DNA of 41,417 bases from Myxococcota bacterium (GCA_025054695.1 JANWZI010000025.1:1-41417); one strand, 5' to 3'; counted from the stretch's first letter, positions 1 through 8,884 are shown. Notes: generated by a model from the letters alone, not told the origin. Program-made: numbers and translations.

Positions 1-1704
1 ACACGCGCGGACCTGGACGCGGCGATCCGTGCCGCGCGCGACCTCGACGACATGCGCGCGACGAGCAGTCCTCGGAGCGACGTCGTGGCCGCGTTTCAAG
101 GGCCCCGCTGGAGCCTCGGACCGGGCGAGCGCGCCGCGTGGGGCGTCGCCGTGCTTTGGGCGCTAGACGAGGACGCGGCCCCCGACGTCGAAGCCGTGCG
201 CGCCTGGAGCGCCGGCCTGGAGCCCCACGTCCTGCTCGAACGCGAGCTGGCGGAGCAGCGCGCCTGGTTGGGCCCGCTGCCCCCCGGGCTGCGCGCGGAC
301 GAGGCGCGATTGTGGCGCGCGAGCGAAGTCGTTCTGCGCATGGCGCAGGTGCGCGAGCCCGGTCGTGGGTTCGGTCAAATCCTCGCGTCGTTGCCGCCGG
401 GCCTCGGCCACGTCGACTCGCAATGGAACATCGCGTGGGTCCGGGACATGGCCTACGCCACCGTGGCCCTGGCGCGCTCGGGTCACCTCGAAGAAGCCGC
501 CGCCGCGTTGCGCTTCCAGATCGCGGCGGGGCCCGGACGGCACACGGCCATCGTCGGGCGACCCTACCGCATCTCGATCACCCGCTATTTCGGGGACGGT
601 TCCGAAGAGAGCGACTGCAATGCCGACGGCCCCAACATCGAGTTCGACGGATTCGGACTGTTTCTGTGGTCGCTCGCCGAAACCGTGCGGGCGGGTTTCG
701 TGATGCCGGAGGCGTGGTGGTCCGTCGTCGAAGACGAGATCGCCGACGTGCTCGTCTCGTTGCGCGACGAGACCGGGGGCCTGCGGCCCGACTCGTCGAT
801 CTGGGAAGTTCACTGGAACGGGCGGCAGCGCCGTTTCACCTACAGCGCGCTCGCGGCGGTTCGCGGACTGTGCGATGTTGCGGATCTGGCCCGCGCCGCG
901 GGACGCCTCGAAGCGGCCCGTCGGTGGCGTGATGCAGCGCTCGGGATCCGGCATGCGCTGCTCGAGCGGCACCGCGACCGACGCGGAGCCCTGGGCCAGA
1001 GCCAGGAAGACGTCGCCATCGGCCACCATTACGCCGACGCCGCGGCCATCGAGGGGATCTCGTGGTCGGTGTTCGATCCCGGCCGACGGACGGCGCAGGC
1101 CACGGTCGCGATGCTGCTCGACGCGCTTCGGGTCCCCACGGGCGTCGGCTGGATGCGCAACGACGACGGCGGCTGGTACGACTCGCAGGAATGGGTGTTC
1201 ATCGGGCTGCGCGCGCTGCCCGCGCTGCGCGCGGTCGGTTTGCGCGAACAGGCCGAGCGGCTCGATGCGTGGCTGCTCGGTCAGGCGCTCGCCAATGACC
1301 TGCAATGGTCCGAGCTGCACGACGCACGCACCGGCCGCTACGCGGGCTCGATCCCGATGGTCGGCTTCGGCGCGGGCGCGTACATCCTCTCGCGCCTGCC
1401 GCTGCCGGAGCCGCCTTGCGGCGAATATGCGCCCGACGAGCCCGCCCTCCTTCCACTCGCCGATGGCGGCGTGCCGGAAGGGGATGCAGGGACCGCGGAT
1501 GGCTCGGCCGCCTCGGACGGCGGGCTCGGGGACGGACCGGCCGCGAGCCCCGACGGCGAACGGCCGCCGCGGGCCGCCGGCACCGGGTGCGCCTGTCGCG
1601 CGAGTCATGGGAGCCGGTCGCACGAGACCGCGGCGCTGATCTCGTCTGCCATCGGGCTTGCGGCCGGTCTTGGACGATACCGGCGCGGGGGCCGTCGTTC
1701 GTGA
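1..1704 (+). CDS. GH15 glucoamylase-family glycosidase, 5'-partial, with MYXO-CTERM-like tail
   Basis: This is the C-terminal part of a glycoside hydrolase family 15 (alpha/alpha toroid) enzyme, which releases glucose from starch or related alpha-glucans. The frame is open from base 1 with no stop, so the true start lies upstream; the first ATG in the window (52) is probably internal. Visible family features are WNIAWVRDMAY (the conserved W-x-R-D region) and SSIWEVHW followed by RRFTYSALAAVRGL, which matches the family's WE...FTYS block carrying the general-acid Glu (codon 805-807). The toroid ends near DSQEWVFIGLRALPAL. After an Asp/Gly/Ala-rich linker the protein ends with GCACR, a short hydrophobic stretch and RRGGRRS, which resembles a MYXO-CTERM sorting signal and implies surface display. 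Its TGA overlaps the next gene's ATG (TGATG), so the two are probably translationally coupled. Family call is strong; exact substrate is inferred. Confidence 0.85.
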   Translation, partial: TRADLDAAIRAARDLDDMRATSSPRSDVVAAFQGPRWSLGPGERAAWGVAVLWALDEDAAPDVEAVRAWSAGLEPHVLLERELAEQRAWLGPLPPGLRADEARLWRASEVVLRMAQVREPGRGFGQILASLPPGLGHVDSQWNIAWVRDMAYATVALARSGHLEEAAAALRFQIAAGPGRHTAIVGRPYRISITRYFGDGSEESDCNADGPNIEFDGFGLFLWSLAETVRAGFVMPEAWWSVVEDEIADVLVSLRDETGGLRPDSSIWEVHWNGRQRRFTYSALAAVRGLCDVADLARAAGRLEAARRWRDAALGIRHALLERHRDRRGALGQSQEDVAIGHHYADAAAIEGISWSVFDPGRRTAQATVAMLLDALRVPTGVGWMRNDDGGWYDSQEWVFIGLRALPALRAVGLREQAERLDAWLLGQALANDLQWSELHDARTGRYAGSIPMVGFGAGAYILSRLPLPEPPCGEYAPDEPALLPLADGGVPEGDAGTADGSAASDGGLGDGPAASPDGERPPRAAGTGCACRASHGSRSHETAALISSAIGLAAGLGRYRRGGRRS

Positions 1705-4064
1705 TGGATCCGACCGCGAAGCCGATGCCTCGGCCGCCAAACGCGGAGCGCGTCCGCAGCGGTCGACGCGGATTGCCCACGGGGCTCCGATTCGTTTTCA
1801 CGGCGACCCTCGCATGGGCCTGCGAGGCGAGCCCGCCGCGACCTTCGGGACGCGATGCGCACGTCGATGCGCCGCCGCCGGCGGACGCGAGCGGCGAGAC
1901 GAACGCGCCCGACGCGCCCGGCGAGGATGCCGTCCCGGACGACGGCACGGTACCCCTCGAAGGCTGCCCCGTGGTCGTGACGTATCGGGCCACGTCGTCG
2001 GTGGCGCGTGTCTTCGTGGCCGGCGAGTGGAACGGCTTCGAGCCAGGACCCGACGAGCTGACGGACGACGGCAGCGGTCTGTACACCGTCGAGCTGCGAC
2101 TGCGACCCGGCCTGTACGCCTACAAGCTCTACGTACGCGGCGATGGACTCGAGCCGTGGCGCCTGGACCCGCACAACCCCTATCGCGTCTGGCACGAAGG
2201 CGTCGAGAACTCCGGCCTGCGGGTCGACGATTGCAGCCGGCCGCGCCTGCGTGTGCACGCCCACCGCATCGACGCGGCCCGCGGCCGCTTCGAGGCCGAG
2301 CTCGTCTACGAAGCACGGTTCGGAGGATCCCTCGACCGCTGCGAGGGCACACTGCGCACGGGCCTCGCACGGCGACCCCTGACGCCGGCCGAATTGCAGC
2401 CGGCGAGCGCCGGATGCTCCCTGCGACTCGAAGCGCTGCCCCGCGGCAAGCACCGCGTCGACATCACCGCCATCTCCACGCGCGGCGCGCGCAGCCCGAG
2501 TCTGCTGCTGCCGTTCTGGATCGAACCGGAGCCGTTCGACTGGCGCGACGCGCTCGTCTACATGGTGGTCGTCGACCGGTTCCGGAACGGCGACCCCAGC
2601 AATGACGCACCCGTCGGGGACGCTTCACCCGGAGCCGACTGGTACGGGGGCGACCTCGAGGGGCTGCGCGCCGCCGTGCGCGATGGATGGTTCGACGCAC
2701 TGGGTGTGCGCGCGATCTGGCTCACCCCCGTGCAGCGCGCCGCCGCGGGCAGCGAGCCAGCCGACGACGGGGTCCACCGCGTGTCCGGCTACCACGGCTA
2801 TTGGCCCGTGCACGCGACCGAAGTGGAGGACAGGCTCGGCGGCGCCGAGGCGCTCGAGGCGCTGGTGGCCGAGGCGCACGCACGAGGCATCCGCGTCCTG
2901 GGGGATCTCGTCGTCAATCACGTGCACCAGGCGCATCCCTACGTGCGCGAGCACCCGGAGTGGTTCCGCAGCGGATGCGTGTGCGGAACGGCCGGCTGCG
3001 ATTGGACGGAGCGGCGCCTCGACTGCGTCTTTCGCCCCTACATGCCGGACGTCGACTGGACGGTGCGCGAGGCGCAGGAGCGCATGCTCGAGGATGCCAC
3101 GGCGTTCGTCGAGCGCTTCGATCTGGACGGCCTGCGCATCGACGCCGTCAAGCACGTGCCCGACTCGGCCATCGTGAATCTGGCGCTTCGAATGCGCGAG
3201 CGATTCGAGACCGTCGGCACCCGATTCTATCTGGTCGGTGAGACGGCGATGGGATGGGATCCGTCGGCCGGACCGGACGAAGGGGCGAACCGCGACCACT
3301 ACGGCACCATCGCGCGCTACCTCGCCCCCGGCGGCCCCGGGCTCGACGGGCAGCTCGACTTCGTGCTGCACCACGCGGTGCTCGAGGGACTGCTCCGCGA
3401 TCGGCCCGGCCGCGGCATGGTCCACGTCGACTACTGGACCCGTGCGAGCTTGGAGCGGTTCGGCCCCCACGCCGTGATGATGCCGTTCGTCGGCTCGCAC
3501 GACGCGCCGCGCTTCGTCTCGCTCGTCTCGGATCCCGTCCGGGCGAGCCACCGTTGGTCCGATCTGCCCGAACCTCCGACGAGCGACGAGCCCTACGATC
3601 GTCTTTACGTCGCGCTCGCATGGTTGTTCGCCCTACCGGGCGCACCTCTGCTGTACTACGGTGACGAAATCGGCATGCCGGGCGGATCGGACCCGGACAA
3701 CCGTCGGCCCATGCGCTTCGAGGGGTCGTTGTCGGCGCGCGAGGGTGCGCTTCTCGAGCGGGTGCGACGGTTGGGACGTGCCCGTGCGCGCCTGCCGGGA
3801 CTGCGCCGTGGTGGCTACCGAACGGTCGCGGTGACCGAGGACAGCCTCGCGTTCGCGCGAGGGCGCGACGCGGATCTCGTCCTGGTAGTCGTCCACCGCG
3901 GTTCCCATCCGCTCGACTGGACGCTCCCCATCCCGAGAGAGCTGCTGCCCGAGGACAGCCGTCTCGTCGACGAGCTGGGAGAAGCGGGAGAGATCGTCGT
4001 GCGACGCGCGGCGATCCGCGTGCGGCTCGGGCCGCGGCGCGCTGCCTACTTGCGACGACGCTGA
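1704..4064 (+). CDS. GH13 alpha-amylase-family lipoprotein with N-terminal E-set/CBM48-like domain
   Basis: This is a secreted alpha-glucan hydrolase of about 786 residues. The ATG at 1704 overlaps the preceding stop (TGATG); GTG at 1701 is an in-frame alternative. The N-terminus has basic residues, a hydrophobic run and TLAWAC, a passable lipobox, then an Asp/Pro/Ala-rich linker. Residues ~90-180 (VFVAGEWNGF...YAYKLYV...DPHNPY) look like an E-set/CBM48 glucan-binding module. The GH13 barrel begins near residue 285 and shows region I (DLVVNH), region II GLRIDAVKH with nucleophile D480, region III VGET with acid/base E513, and region IV VGSHD with D600, so the catalytic triad is complete. Later LLYYGDEIGMPGG and NRRPM are typical of maltodextrin-acting GH13 enzymes (neopullulanase/cyclomaltodextrinase-like). 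With the upstream GH15 enzyme it would give endo-attack plus glucose release outside the cell. Precise specificity cannot be read from sequence. Confidence 0.9.
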   Translation: MDPTAKPMPRPPNAERVRSGRRGLPTGLRFVFTATLAWACEASPPRPSGRDAHVDAPPPADASGETNAPDAPGEDAVPDDGTVPLEGCPVVVTYRATSSVARVFVAGEWNGFEPGPDELTDDGSGLYTVELRLRPGLYAYKLYVRGDGLEPWRLDPHNPYRVWHEGVENSGLRVDDCSRPRLRVHAHRIDAARGRFEAELVYEARFGGSLDRCEGTLRTGLARRPLTPAELQPASAGCSLRLEALPRGKHRVDITAISTRGARSPSLLLPFWIEPEPFDWRDALVYMVVVDRFRNGDPSNDAPVGDASPGADWYGGDLEGLRAAVRDGWFDALGVRAIWLTPVQRAAAGSEPADDGVHRVSGYHGYWPVHATEVEDRLGGAEALEALVAEAHARGIRVLGDLVVNHVHQAHPYVREHPEWFRSGCVCGTAGCDWTERRLDCVFRPYMPDVDWTVREAQERMLEDATAFVERFDLDGLRIDAVKHVPDSAIVNLALRMRERFETVGTRFYLVGETAMGWDPSAGPDEGANRDHYGTIARYLAPGGPGLDGQLDFVLHHAVLEGLLRDRPGRGMVHVDYWTRASLERFGPHAVMMPFVGSHDAPRFVSLVSDPVRASHRWSDLPEPPTSDEPYDRLYVALAWLFALPGAPLLYYGDEIGMPGGSDPDNRRPMRFEGSLSAREGALLERVRRLGRARARLPGLRRGGYRTVAVTEDSLAFARGRDADLVLVVVHRGSHPLDWTLPIPRELLPEDSRLVDELGEAGEIVVRRAAIRVRLGPRRAAYLRRR

Positions 4065-4141
4065 TCGGAGCGGGCCGTGCCGGGACGTTCGAAGCACGCG
4101 AGCACCGCGAAATCTGGCGTCGAAGCCCCCGTCGGAACACG

Positions 4142-4459
4142 ATGCACCGCGTGCAGCGCGTCGCGCATACGTTGGCCTGGGCTCTGCCTCTCGCGCTTCT
4201 GCTCACGGCCATCGTGGCCGTGCCCGTGATGATGTTCGAGCCGGGGGGACTGCCCCGCTGGCGCGCGCTGCGGCAGGAACTGCGGCAACTGAACGAGCAC
4301 AACGAAAGGCTCCGGCTCGAGGTCGAGCGCCTGCATCGAGAAATCGAAGCGCTACGAACCGATCCGGCGACGGTGGAGCGCGTCGCACGCGACGAGCTCG
4401 GACTGGTGCGACCCGGTGACCTCGTGTTGCTGTTTCCCGCGGATTCCGAAGCCCCGTAA
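4142..4459 (+). CDS. FtsB/DivIC-like septum formation initiator protein
   Basis: The 105-residue protein has the architecture of FtsB/DivIC, bitopic divisome proteins that form a heteromeric complex with FtsL and FtsQ/DivIB. A short basic N-terminus is followed by one membrane segment (about residues 9-31, rich in Ala, Leu and Val). A coiled coil follows (about 43-72, with RQELRQLNEHNERLRLEVE), then the short conserved C-terminal region TVERVARDELGLVRPGDLV, which matches the family's RxELGLV(R/K)PGE end. Length fits the family (about 90-120). It lies 77 bases after the amylase gene and is followed by a hexamer array and a convergent gene, so it may be transcribed with the glycosidases or alone. 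No clear Shine-Dalgarno sequence is seen. The family call is confident; a symbol is not assigned because FtsB and DivIC cannot be separated by eye. Confidence 0.82.
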   Translation: MHRVQRVAHTLAWALPLALLLTAIVAVPVMMFEPGGLPRWRALRQELRQLNEHNERLRLEVERLHREIEALRTDPATVERVARDELGLVRPGDLVLLFPADSEAP

Positions 4460-4484
4460 ACCGCGACGAGTTGACGCTTTGGAT

Positions 4485-4608
4485 CGGGGCCGGGCTCGGA
4501 CTCGAGCTCGGGCTCCGACTCGGACTCCGTCTCGGGCTCGGGGTCGGTCCCGGACTCGGACCCGGGCCCCGACTCCGGCTCGGACTCCGAGACGGACTCG
4601 GTCTCGGC
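4485..4608. repeat. Degenerate CTCGGN hexamer array (forward orientation)
   Basis: The spacer between two convergent genes is filled by an imperfect 6-bp-period tract in which CTCGG recurs with a variable sixth base (GACTCG, GGCTCG, GTCTCG variants). It begins just after TTTGGATCGGGG and ends at GGCCTGAAACG. Any reading frame gives only low-complexity Leu-Gly, Asp-Ser or Arg-rich peptides, so it is treated as non-coding. The flanks resemble the arms of the better-preserved copies at 30.4 and 40.3 kb only weakly. The remainder of the 189-base gap holds nothing else recognisable. Confidence 0.8.
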
Positions 4609-4648
4609 CTGAAACGCTCGGAGATCCGCGCATGGCGCGGTGCCCCCG

Positions 4649-6133
4649 TCAGCCGCGTCGCAACGCTCTTTTGTCGATCTTGCCCATCGCGTTGCGAGGA
4701 AGCGTTTCGACGAGCCGCAGTTCCCTCGGCCGCTTGTGCCGCGCGAGTCGCTCGCTCGCCCATCGGAGCAATCGCTCCGCGTCGAGGGCGGACCGATCGG
4801 TCGGCACGACGAAGGCCACGATGCGCTCGCCGAGATCCTCGTCCGGCAGTCCCACCACCGCGACCTCGGCGACCGCGTCGTGCTCGAGCAGCGAGGCCTC
4901 GACCTCCGCGGCACCCACGCGAAACCCGCCCGACTTGATGACGTCGAGCTCGCGCCGCCCGATCAGCCGTAGCTCGCCGTCCGCTCCGAAGTATCCGACG
5001 TCTCCCGTGTGGAGCCATCCGTCGGCGTCCACGGGCGTCGCGCTGCCCAGATAGCCACGCATCGAGGTAGGCCCCCGCACCACCACCTCTCCGGTCACCT
5101 CGAGGCTGTGCGCATCGTGGACGCGGCCCGATTCGTCGAGGATCGCCACCTCGACCCCGTCGAGCGGACGGCCGACCGCACCTGCGGCCGCTGCCCCTGG
5201 CTGCTGCGCCGTGACGATGAGCGTCTCGGTCGAGCCGTAGCGCTGCACCACGGGGCGGCCCGACAGCGCCTCGATGCGCCGGCGGTCGCGCTCGGGCAAG
5301 GGTGCCGAGCCCGACACGATCATCCGCGCCGAGCGCAGCGCGCGCACGATGGCGTCGCCGTTGGGACCACTGGCCGCGGCGCCCAGCCGGTGCAGCATGG
5401 TCGGCACCGCGAACAGAACGGCGGGCGCGTGCGCCTGCAACGCGTCGGCCACCACCGCCGGGTCGAAGCGGGAACGCCACACGAGCGCACCTGCACGACG
5501 CAGCGCGCCGAACCAGCCGACGACCAGCCCGTGGACGTGGAACATCGGCAGCGCGTGGACGATGACGTCGCGATCGGTCCACCCCCATCGCGTCGCGAGC
5601 GCGTCGAGCGATGCGCACAGAGCGCGGGCGCCGTGCACGACGCCGCGCGGATGGCTGGTGGTGCCCGAGGTGTACAGCACGAGGGCCGGTTCGTCGTCTG
5701 CGTCGCGCACGGCCACCGGGGCGTCCACGACCGCGCGCGGTACGGGAAGCACGGGCAAGCCCGCTGCCTCGATGCGCAGCGCGGACGGATCGGCGCACAG
5801 CACGGCGCGCGGTTGCGCGTCCCGAACGACGTGACCCAGTTCCTGCTCCGTCGCGCCTGCCGAGAGCGGCACGAGCACGTAGCCCGCCGCGACGGCGGCC
5901 GCGGCGGCGATCGGAGTCTCGGCGCCTGGCTGCGTCAAGAGGGCGACGCGGGCCGGTGGCTCGACCCCGCGCGCCCGGAGCGCCGCGATCGTTGCGGCAA
6001 CGCGTCCCCGCAACGCCGTGCGGTCCAGGCGTTCGCCGTCGGCATCGAGAACGAAGCGCTGACCGTCCCGGTCGACGGCCAGCACCTCGAACAGCGCCCG
6101 GGCATTCGACGAAACCACGATGGCCACGGGCAT
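4649..6133 (-). CDS. AMP-forming acyl-CoA synthetase, malonyl-CoA synthetase (MatB)-like
   Basis: This is an ANL-superfamily ligase of 494 residues that would activate a carboxylic acid as acyl-AMP and transfer it to CoA. The visible motifs are the P-loop LYTSGTTSHPRGVVH (the usual Gly-x-Pro-Lys-Gly is here His-Pro-Arg-Gly), HALPMFHVHGLVVGW, YGSTET, the hinge region LHTGDVGYF, IKSGGFRV, and the C-terminal catalytic Lys in MGKIDKRAL. The HxLPxFHVHGL segment, the SGSAPLP block and the ~500-residue length resemble malonyl-CoA synthetases, but short or medium acids are also possible. The start (MPVAIVVSSNARALFE) is the first ATG giving a normal-sized ligase; longer readings run into the divergent lipoprotein gene. 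Only 16 bases separate its start from that gene's GTG. Two acyl-CoA dehydrogenases lie nearby on the same strand, suggesting an acyl-CoA metabolic theme, though they are not in one operon. Confidence 0.87.
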   Translation of the reverse strand: MPVAIVVSSNARALFEVLAVDRDGQRFVLDADGERLDRTALRGRVAATIAALRARGVEPPARVALLTQPGAETPIAAAAAVAAGYVLVPLSAGATEQELGHVVRDAQPRAVLCADPSALRIEAAGLPVLPVPRAVVDAPVAVRDADDEPALVLYTSGTTSHPRGVVHGARALCASLDALATRWGWTDRDVIVHALPMFHVHGLVVGWFGALRRAGALVWRSRFDPAVVADALQAHAPAVLFAVPTMLHRLGAAASGPNGDAIVRALRSARMIVSGSAPLPERDRRRIEALSGRPVVQRYGSTETLIVTAQQPGAAAAGAVGRPLDGVEVAILDESGRVHDAHSLEVTGEVVVRGPTSMRGYLGSATPVDADGWLHTGDVGYFGADGELRLIGRRELDVIKSGGFRVGAAEVEASLLEHDAVAEVAVVGLPDEDLGERIVAFVVPTDRSALDAERLLRWASERLARHKRPRELRLVETLPRNAMGKIDKRALRRG

Positions 6134-6149
6134 GGGGTATCGTGTCTGC

Positions 6150-7415
6150 GTGATCAAGCAATCGCCGGTGTCGATTCCGTCGACGATCCTCGCGCTGCTT
6201 TTCACCGGGTGCGCTGCGGCCGGCGGTGGGCTACCCACGAACCGGCAGCGCGACGCGGGGCACGGGGACGCCGCGATGGAAGTCGACGCGTCGGTCCGTC
6301 GGGACGGCGGAACGCCCGAGCCGGACGGGGGCGCACGTGACGGCGAGGCCGTCGCCGACGCGACGATGGGGGGCGACGCGCCGACCCCGGATGGACCGAC
6401 AGGGGGATGCCGGATCGAGTTGAGCGGGTTCGTCCGCGCGGCCGTCGAGGCCGTCTGCCGGCGTGCGGCCCACTGCCTGGGGCCGCTGCGGGATACGCTT
6501 CTGGACGGCACCTGCGAGCCGTGGGTGCGCTCCATCTTCGAGAACACCGACTGGATCCTGCTCGACGACGCCGTCTCGGCGGGCACTCTCCAGTACGACC
6601 CGGAACGAATGTGCCGCTGTGTCGCGGACTACGAGCTGTGGCCCTGTGACGCGGTGGGTCTACCCATGTCGTGTCACCAGGCCATGCGCGGACGCGTTCC
6701 CCTCGGCGGCCGCTGCACGTTCGACCTCGAGTGCGGCCCGACGGCCTACTGCGAGATCGCGGACCGCTGCCCCGGTACGTGCCGTGCACGCGTCGGCCCC
6801 GGCCAGCCGTGCACGCGCGGAGGCATGTGCAGCGAAGGGCTGACGTGCTGGGGCAACGGCCGCTGCGGACCCATCGGGCGTGTCGCGGACGAATGCGGTG
6901 GCGCGGCGGGCCGTCCGTGCGCGTTCGGCCTCGATTGTGTCGGAGCCACCCCCGACCGCGCCGGTCGCTGCGCGCCGCTCGCCACGTTCGACGCGGTGGC
7001 CGGTGGTTCCTGTGCCCTGTTTGAAAGGCAACTGTGCGCGGAGGGACTCTCGTGCGCCGTGACCGAGATCGCGCCCGACGGCGGCGCACGATCGACCTGC
7101 ATCGCGCGGCCCATCGGCAGCCGTGCTCCCTGTTCGACGTCCCTGCCTGACCTGTGTCCGGCCGGCGAGTACTGCCGCACCGACTGGCGGAGCGGCACGC
7201 ACCTCGGCGCCTGCACGCCCCTGCCCACGGCCGGATCGCCGTGCGCGGACGTCCCGATGGGAACGGGTTGTGCCCCGGGGCACCGCTGCGACGAACGCCG
7301 CATCTGCCAGCGCGTACGCGGCGCCGGCGAGCCGTGCACGCGGGACGACCTGTGTTACGCGGGCGCGTGTCGCGATGGACGCTGCCGCACACCGACGTTC
7401 TGCGGCGGCCCGTGA
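6150..7415 (+). CDS. Cysteine-rich secreted lipoprotein, function unknown
   Basis: This is a predicted 421-residue lipoprotein. Starting at GTG 6150, the sequence gives a short n-region (VIKQ), a hydrophobic core and the lipobox LLFTGC with lipidated Cys21. A linker rich in Asp, Gly, Pro and Ala (about 30-85) follows, as in many Myxococcota surface lipoproteins. The rest is Cys-rich, with repeated modules of the form LGG.C..D.ECGP.AYC..., PGQPCTRGGMC, GEPCTRDDLC and CAPGHRCDERRIC, probably disulfide-bonded outside the cytoplasm. No enzymatic motif was found. An in-frame ATG at 6120 would overlap the divergent ligase gene and put extra residues before the signal peptide, so the GTG is preferred. 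An extracellular binding or structural role is only a guess. Confidence 0.78.
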   Translation: MIKQSPVSIPSTILALLFTGCAAAGGGLPTNRQRDAGHGDAAMEVDASVRRDGGTPEPDGGARDGEAVADATMGGDAPTPDGPTGGCRIELSGFVRAAVEAVCRRAAHCLGPLRDTLLDGTCEPWVRSIFENTDWILLDDAVSAGTLQYDPERMCRCVADYELWPCDAVGLPMSCHQAMRGRVPLGGRCTFDLECGPTAYCEIADRCPGTCRARVGPGQPCTRGGMCSEGLTCWGNGRCGPIGRVADECGGAAGRPCAFGLDCVGATPDRAGRCAPLATFDAVAGGSCALFERQLCAEGLSCAVTEIAPDGGARSTCIARPIGSRAPCSTSLPDLCPAGEYCRTDWRSGTHLGACTPLPTAGSPCADVPMGTGCAPGHRCDERRICQRVRGAGEPCTRDDLCYAGACRDGRCRTPTFCGGP

Positions 7416-7544
7416 TCGTCGGAAACATCTGCGCACACGGCTTCGAATCGTGCCGCGCACGACGTTCCTGCGGCCCTTCTTCGAGCTTGTCCGTCACCTC
7501 CTCGCGGCATCCTCGAGGGCCCGCCCGAAGGTGCGCACAGTGAT

Positions 7545-7750
7545 TCGAGCCCAAGCCCGATACCCAGCTCGACTCGGATACCGAGTCCGAGGCCCAATCG
7601 GAGCCCGGGCCCGAGTCCGAGACCGAGGCCGAGGCTGAGTCTGAGTCCGAGCCCGAGCCCGAGTCGGAGCCCGAGACCGAGACCGAGACCGCGTCCGCGC
7701 CCGAGGCTGAGCGAAAGGCGCGATCCACCCGTCTGACCGGCGCCGTCAGC
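7545..7750. repeat. CCGAGN hexamer array with terminal arm (reverse orientation)
   Basis: The 330-base gap between convergent genes is unremarkable from 7416 to about 7544. It then carries a long CCGAGN array (7545-7711) with sixth-base variants T, C, A and G. It ends in the arm AAGGCGCGATCCACC...CTGACCGGCGCCGTCAGC (7716-7750), which closely matches the arm at 38604-38638. The arm overlaps the end of the acyl-CoA dehydrogenase gene and contains its stop codon (7746-7748). The opposite arm is not clearly preserved. Translation gives only Ser/Glu/Pro repeats. Confidence 0.85.
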
Positions 7751-8882
7751 CGCGCAGCAGCGACCGCGCGATCACGAGCCGCTGGATCTCGCTCGTTCCC
7801 TCGTAGATCTGCGTGACGCGCGCGTCGCGCAGGTGGCGCTCGACCGGATACTCGCGAATGTACCCATAACCGCCGTGCACTTGCACGGCGCGGTTGACGA
7901 TGCGCCACGCGGCCTCCGTGGCCACGAGCTTGGCCATCGATGCTTCACGCGTGAACGGGACGCCGCGCTCCTTGAGCCAGGCCGCGCGCAGTACGAGGAG
8001 CCGCGCGGCATCCCGATCGACGCGGCTGTCCGCGATCATCCATTGCACCGCCTGGTGCTCGGCGATGGGGACGCCGAACTGCACCCGTTCCCGCGCGTAC
8101 CGCGTCATCGCCTCGAAAGCCGCCTGCGCAATGCCGATGGCCTGCGCGCCGATCCCGATACGCCCGCCGTCGAGCGCGGTCATCGCAATGCGGAACCCGT
8201 CCCCCGGCGCCCCGAGCATCGCCTCGCCGGGGACGCGAACGCCGTCGAGCTGCAACGCCGCCGTGTGCGAAGCGCGCAGCCCCATCTTGTCCTCGAGGCG
8301 GCTGACGACGAGCCCCGGCGCGCCACCCTCGACCAAAAAGCACGACAGACCGCGCGAGCCCGCCTCCCCCGTCCGGGCCCAAACGACGAGCAGACCCGCC
8401 GTGTCGCCGTGACTGATCCACTGCTTGCTGCCGTCGAGGCGCCAGCCGTCGCCGTCGCGACGGGCCACGGTCCGCAACGAGGCGGGGTCGCTACCCGCAT
8501 CGGGCTCGGACAGCGCGAACGCGCCGAGCATTTCGCCGCGCGCGAGCCGGGGCACGTACCGCGCCCGTTGCGCCTCGTCGCCGAACCGGACGAGGACCTC
8601 GGCGACCATGTTCACCACGGCCATCGTGACGGCCGTCGAGGCGCAGCCCCGCGCGATCTCCATCATCGCGAGCGCGTAGGCCACCGCCCCCGCACCCGCG
8701 CCGCCGAGCGACTCGGGCACGTTGACGGCCATCAAGCCGAGCTCCCCGAGCTCGCGCAGCAACGCCGGATCGATTTGTTCCTGCCGTTCCATCTCCGCGG
8801 CGCGGGGTGCGAGCCGCTCCGAGGCGAACCGGCGGGCCGTCTCCTCGACCAGGCGCTGCGTCTCGGTGAGCTCGAAGTCCAT
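7746..8882 (-). CDS. Acyl-CoA dehydrogenase
   Basis: This is a 378-residue FAD-dependent acyl-CoA dehydrogenase that oxidises an acyl-CoA to the trans-2-enoyl-CoA and passes electrons to ETF. The N-terminal helical domain (MDFELTETQRLVEETARRFA) is followed by the FAD/substrate block ALSEPDAGSDPASL, then WISHGD and the beta domain. The C-terminal domain has ALDGGRIGIGAQAIGIAQ, QVHGGYGYIREYPVERH.RDAR and IYEGTSEIQRLVIA, in which E361 is the expected catalytic base. Length and motifs fit short- or branched-chain dehydrogenases. The ATG at 8882 follows the stop of the upstream lipoprotein gene by two bases (TGAGCATG). This makes it the last gene of a three-gene minus-strand operon with a paralogous dehydrogenase at the front. 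Chain-length specificity cannot be decided by eye. Confidence 0.93.
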   Translation of the reverse strand: MDFELTETQRLVEETARRFASERLAPRAAEMERQEQIDPALLRELGELGLMAVNVPESLGGAGAGAVAYALAMMEIARGCASTAVTMAVVNMVAEVLVRFGDEAQRARYVPRLARGEMLGAFALSEPDAGSDPASLRTVARRDGDGWRLDGSKQWISHGDTAGLLVVWARTGEAGSRGLSCFLVEGGAPGLVVSRLEDKMGLRASHTAALQLDGVRVPGEAMLGAPGDGFRIAMTALDGGRIGIGAQAIGIAQAAFEAMTRYARERVQFGVPIAEHQAVQWMIADSRVDRDAARLLVLRAAWLKERGVPFTREASMAKLVATEAAWRIVNRAVQVHGGYGYIREYPVERHLRDARVTQIYEGTSEIQRLVIARSLLRG

Positions 8883-8884
8883 GC

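Noticed and set aside
7202-7908. Long minus-strand frame rich in Ser, Asp and Arg through the lipoprotein gene and the hexamer array
   Set aside because: It runs antisense to a Cys-rich lipoprotein gene with clear signal peptide, and through the repeat; composition is a GC-rich shadow.
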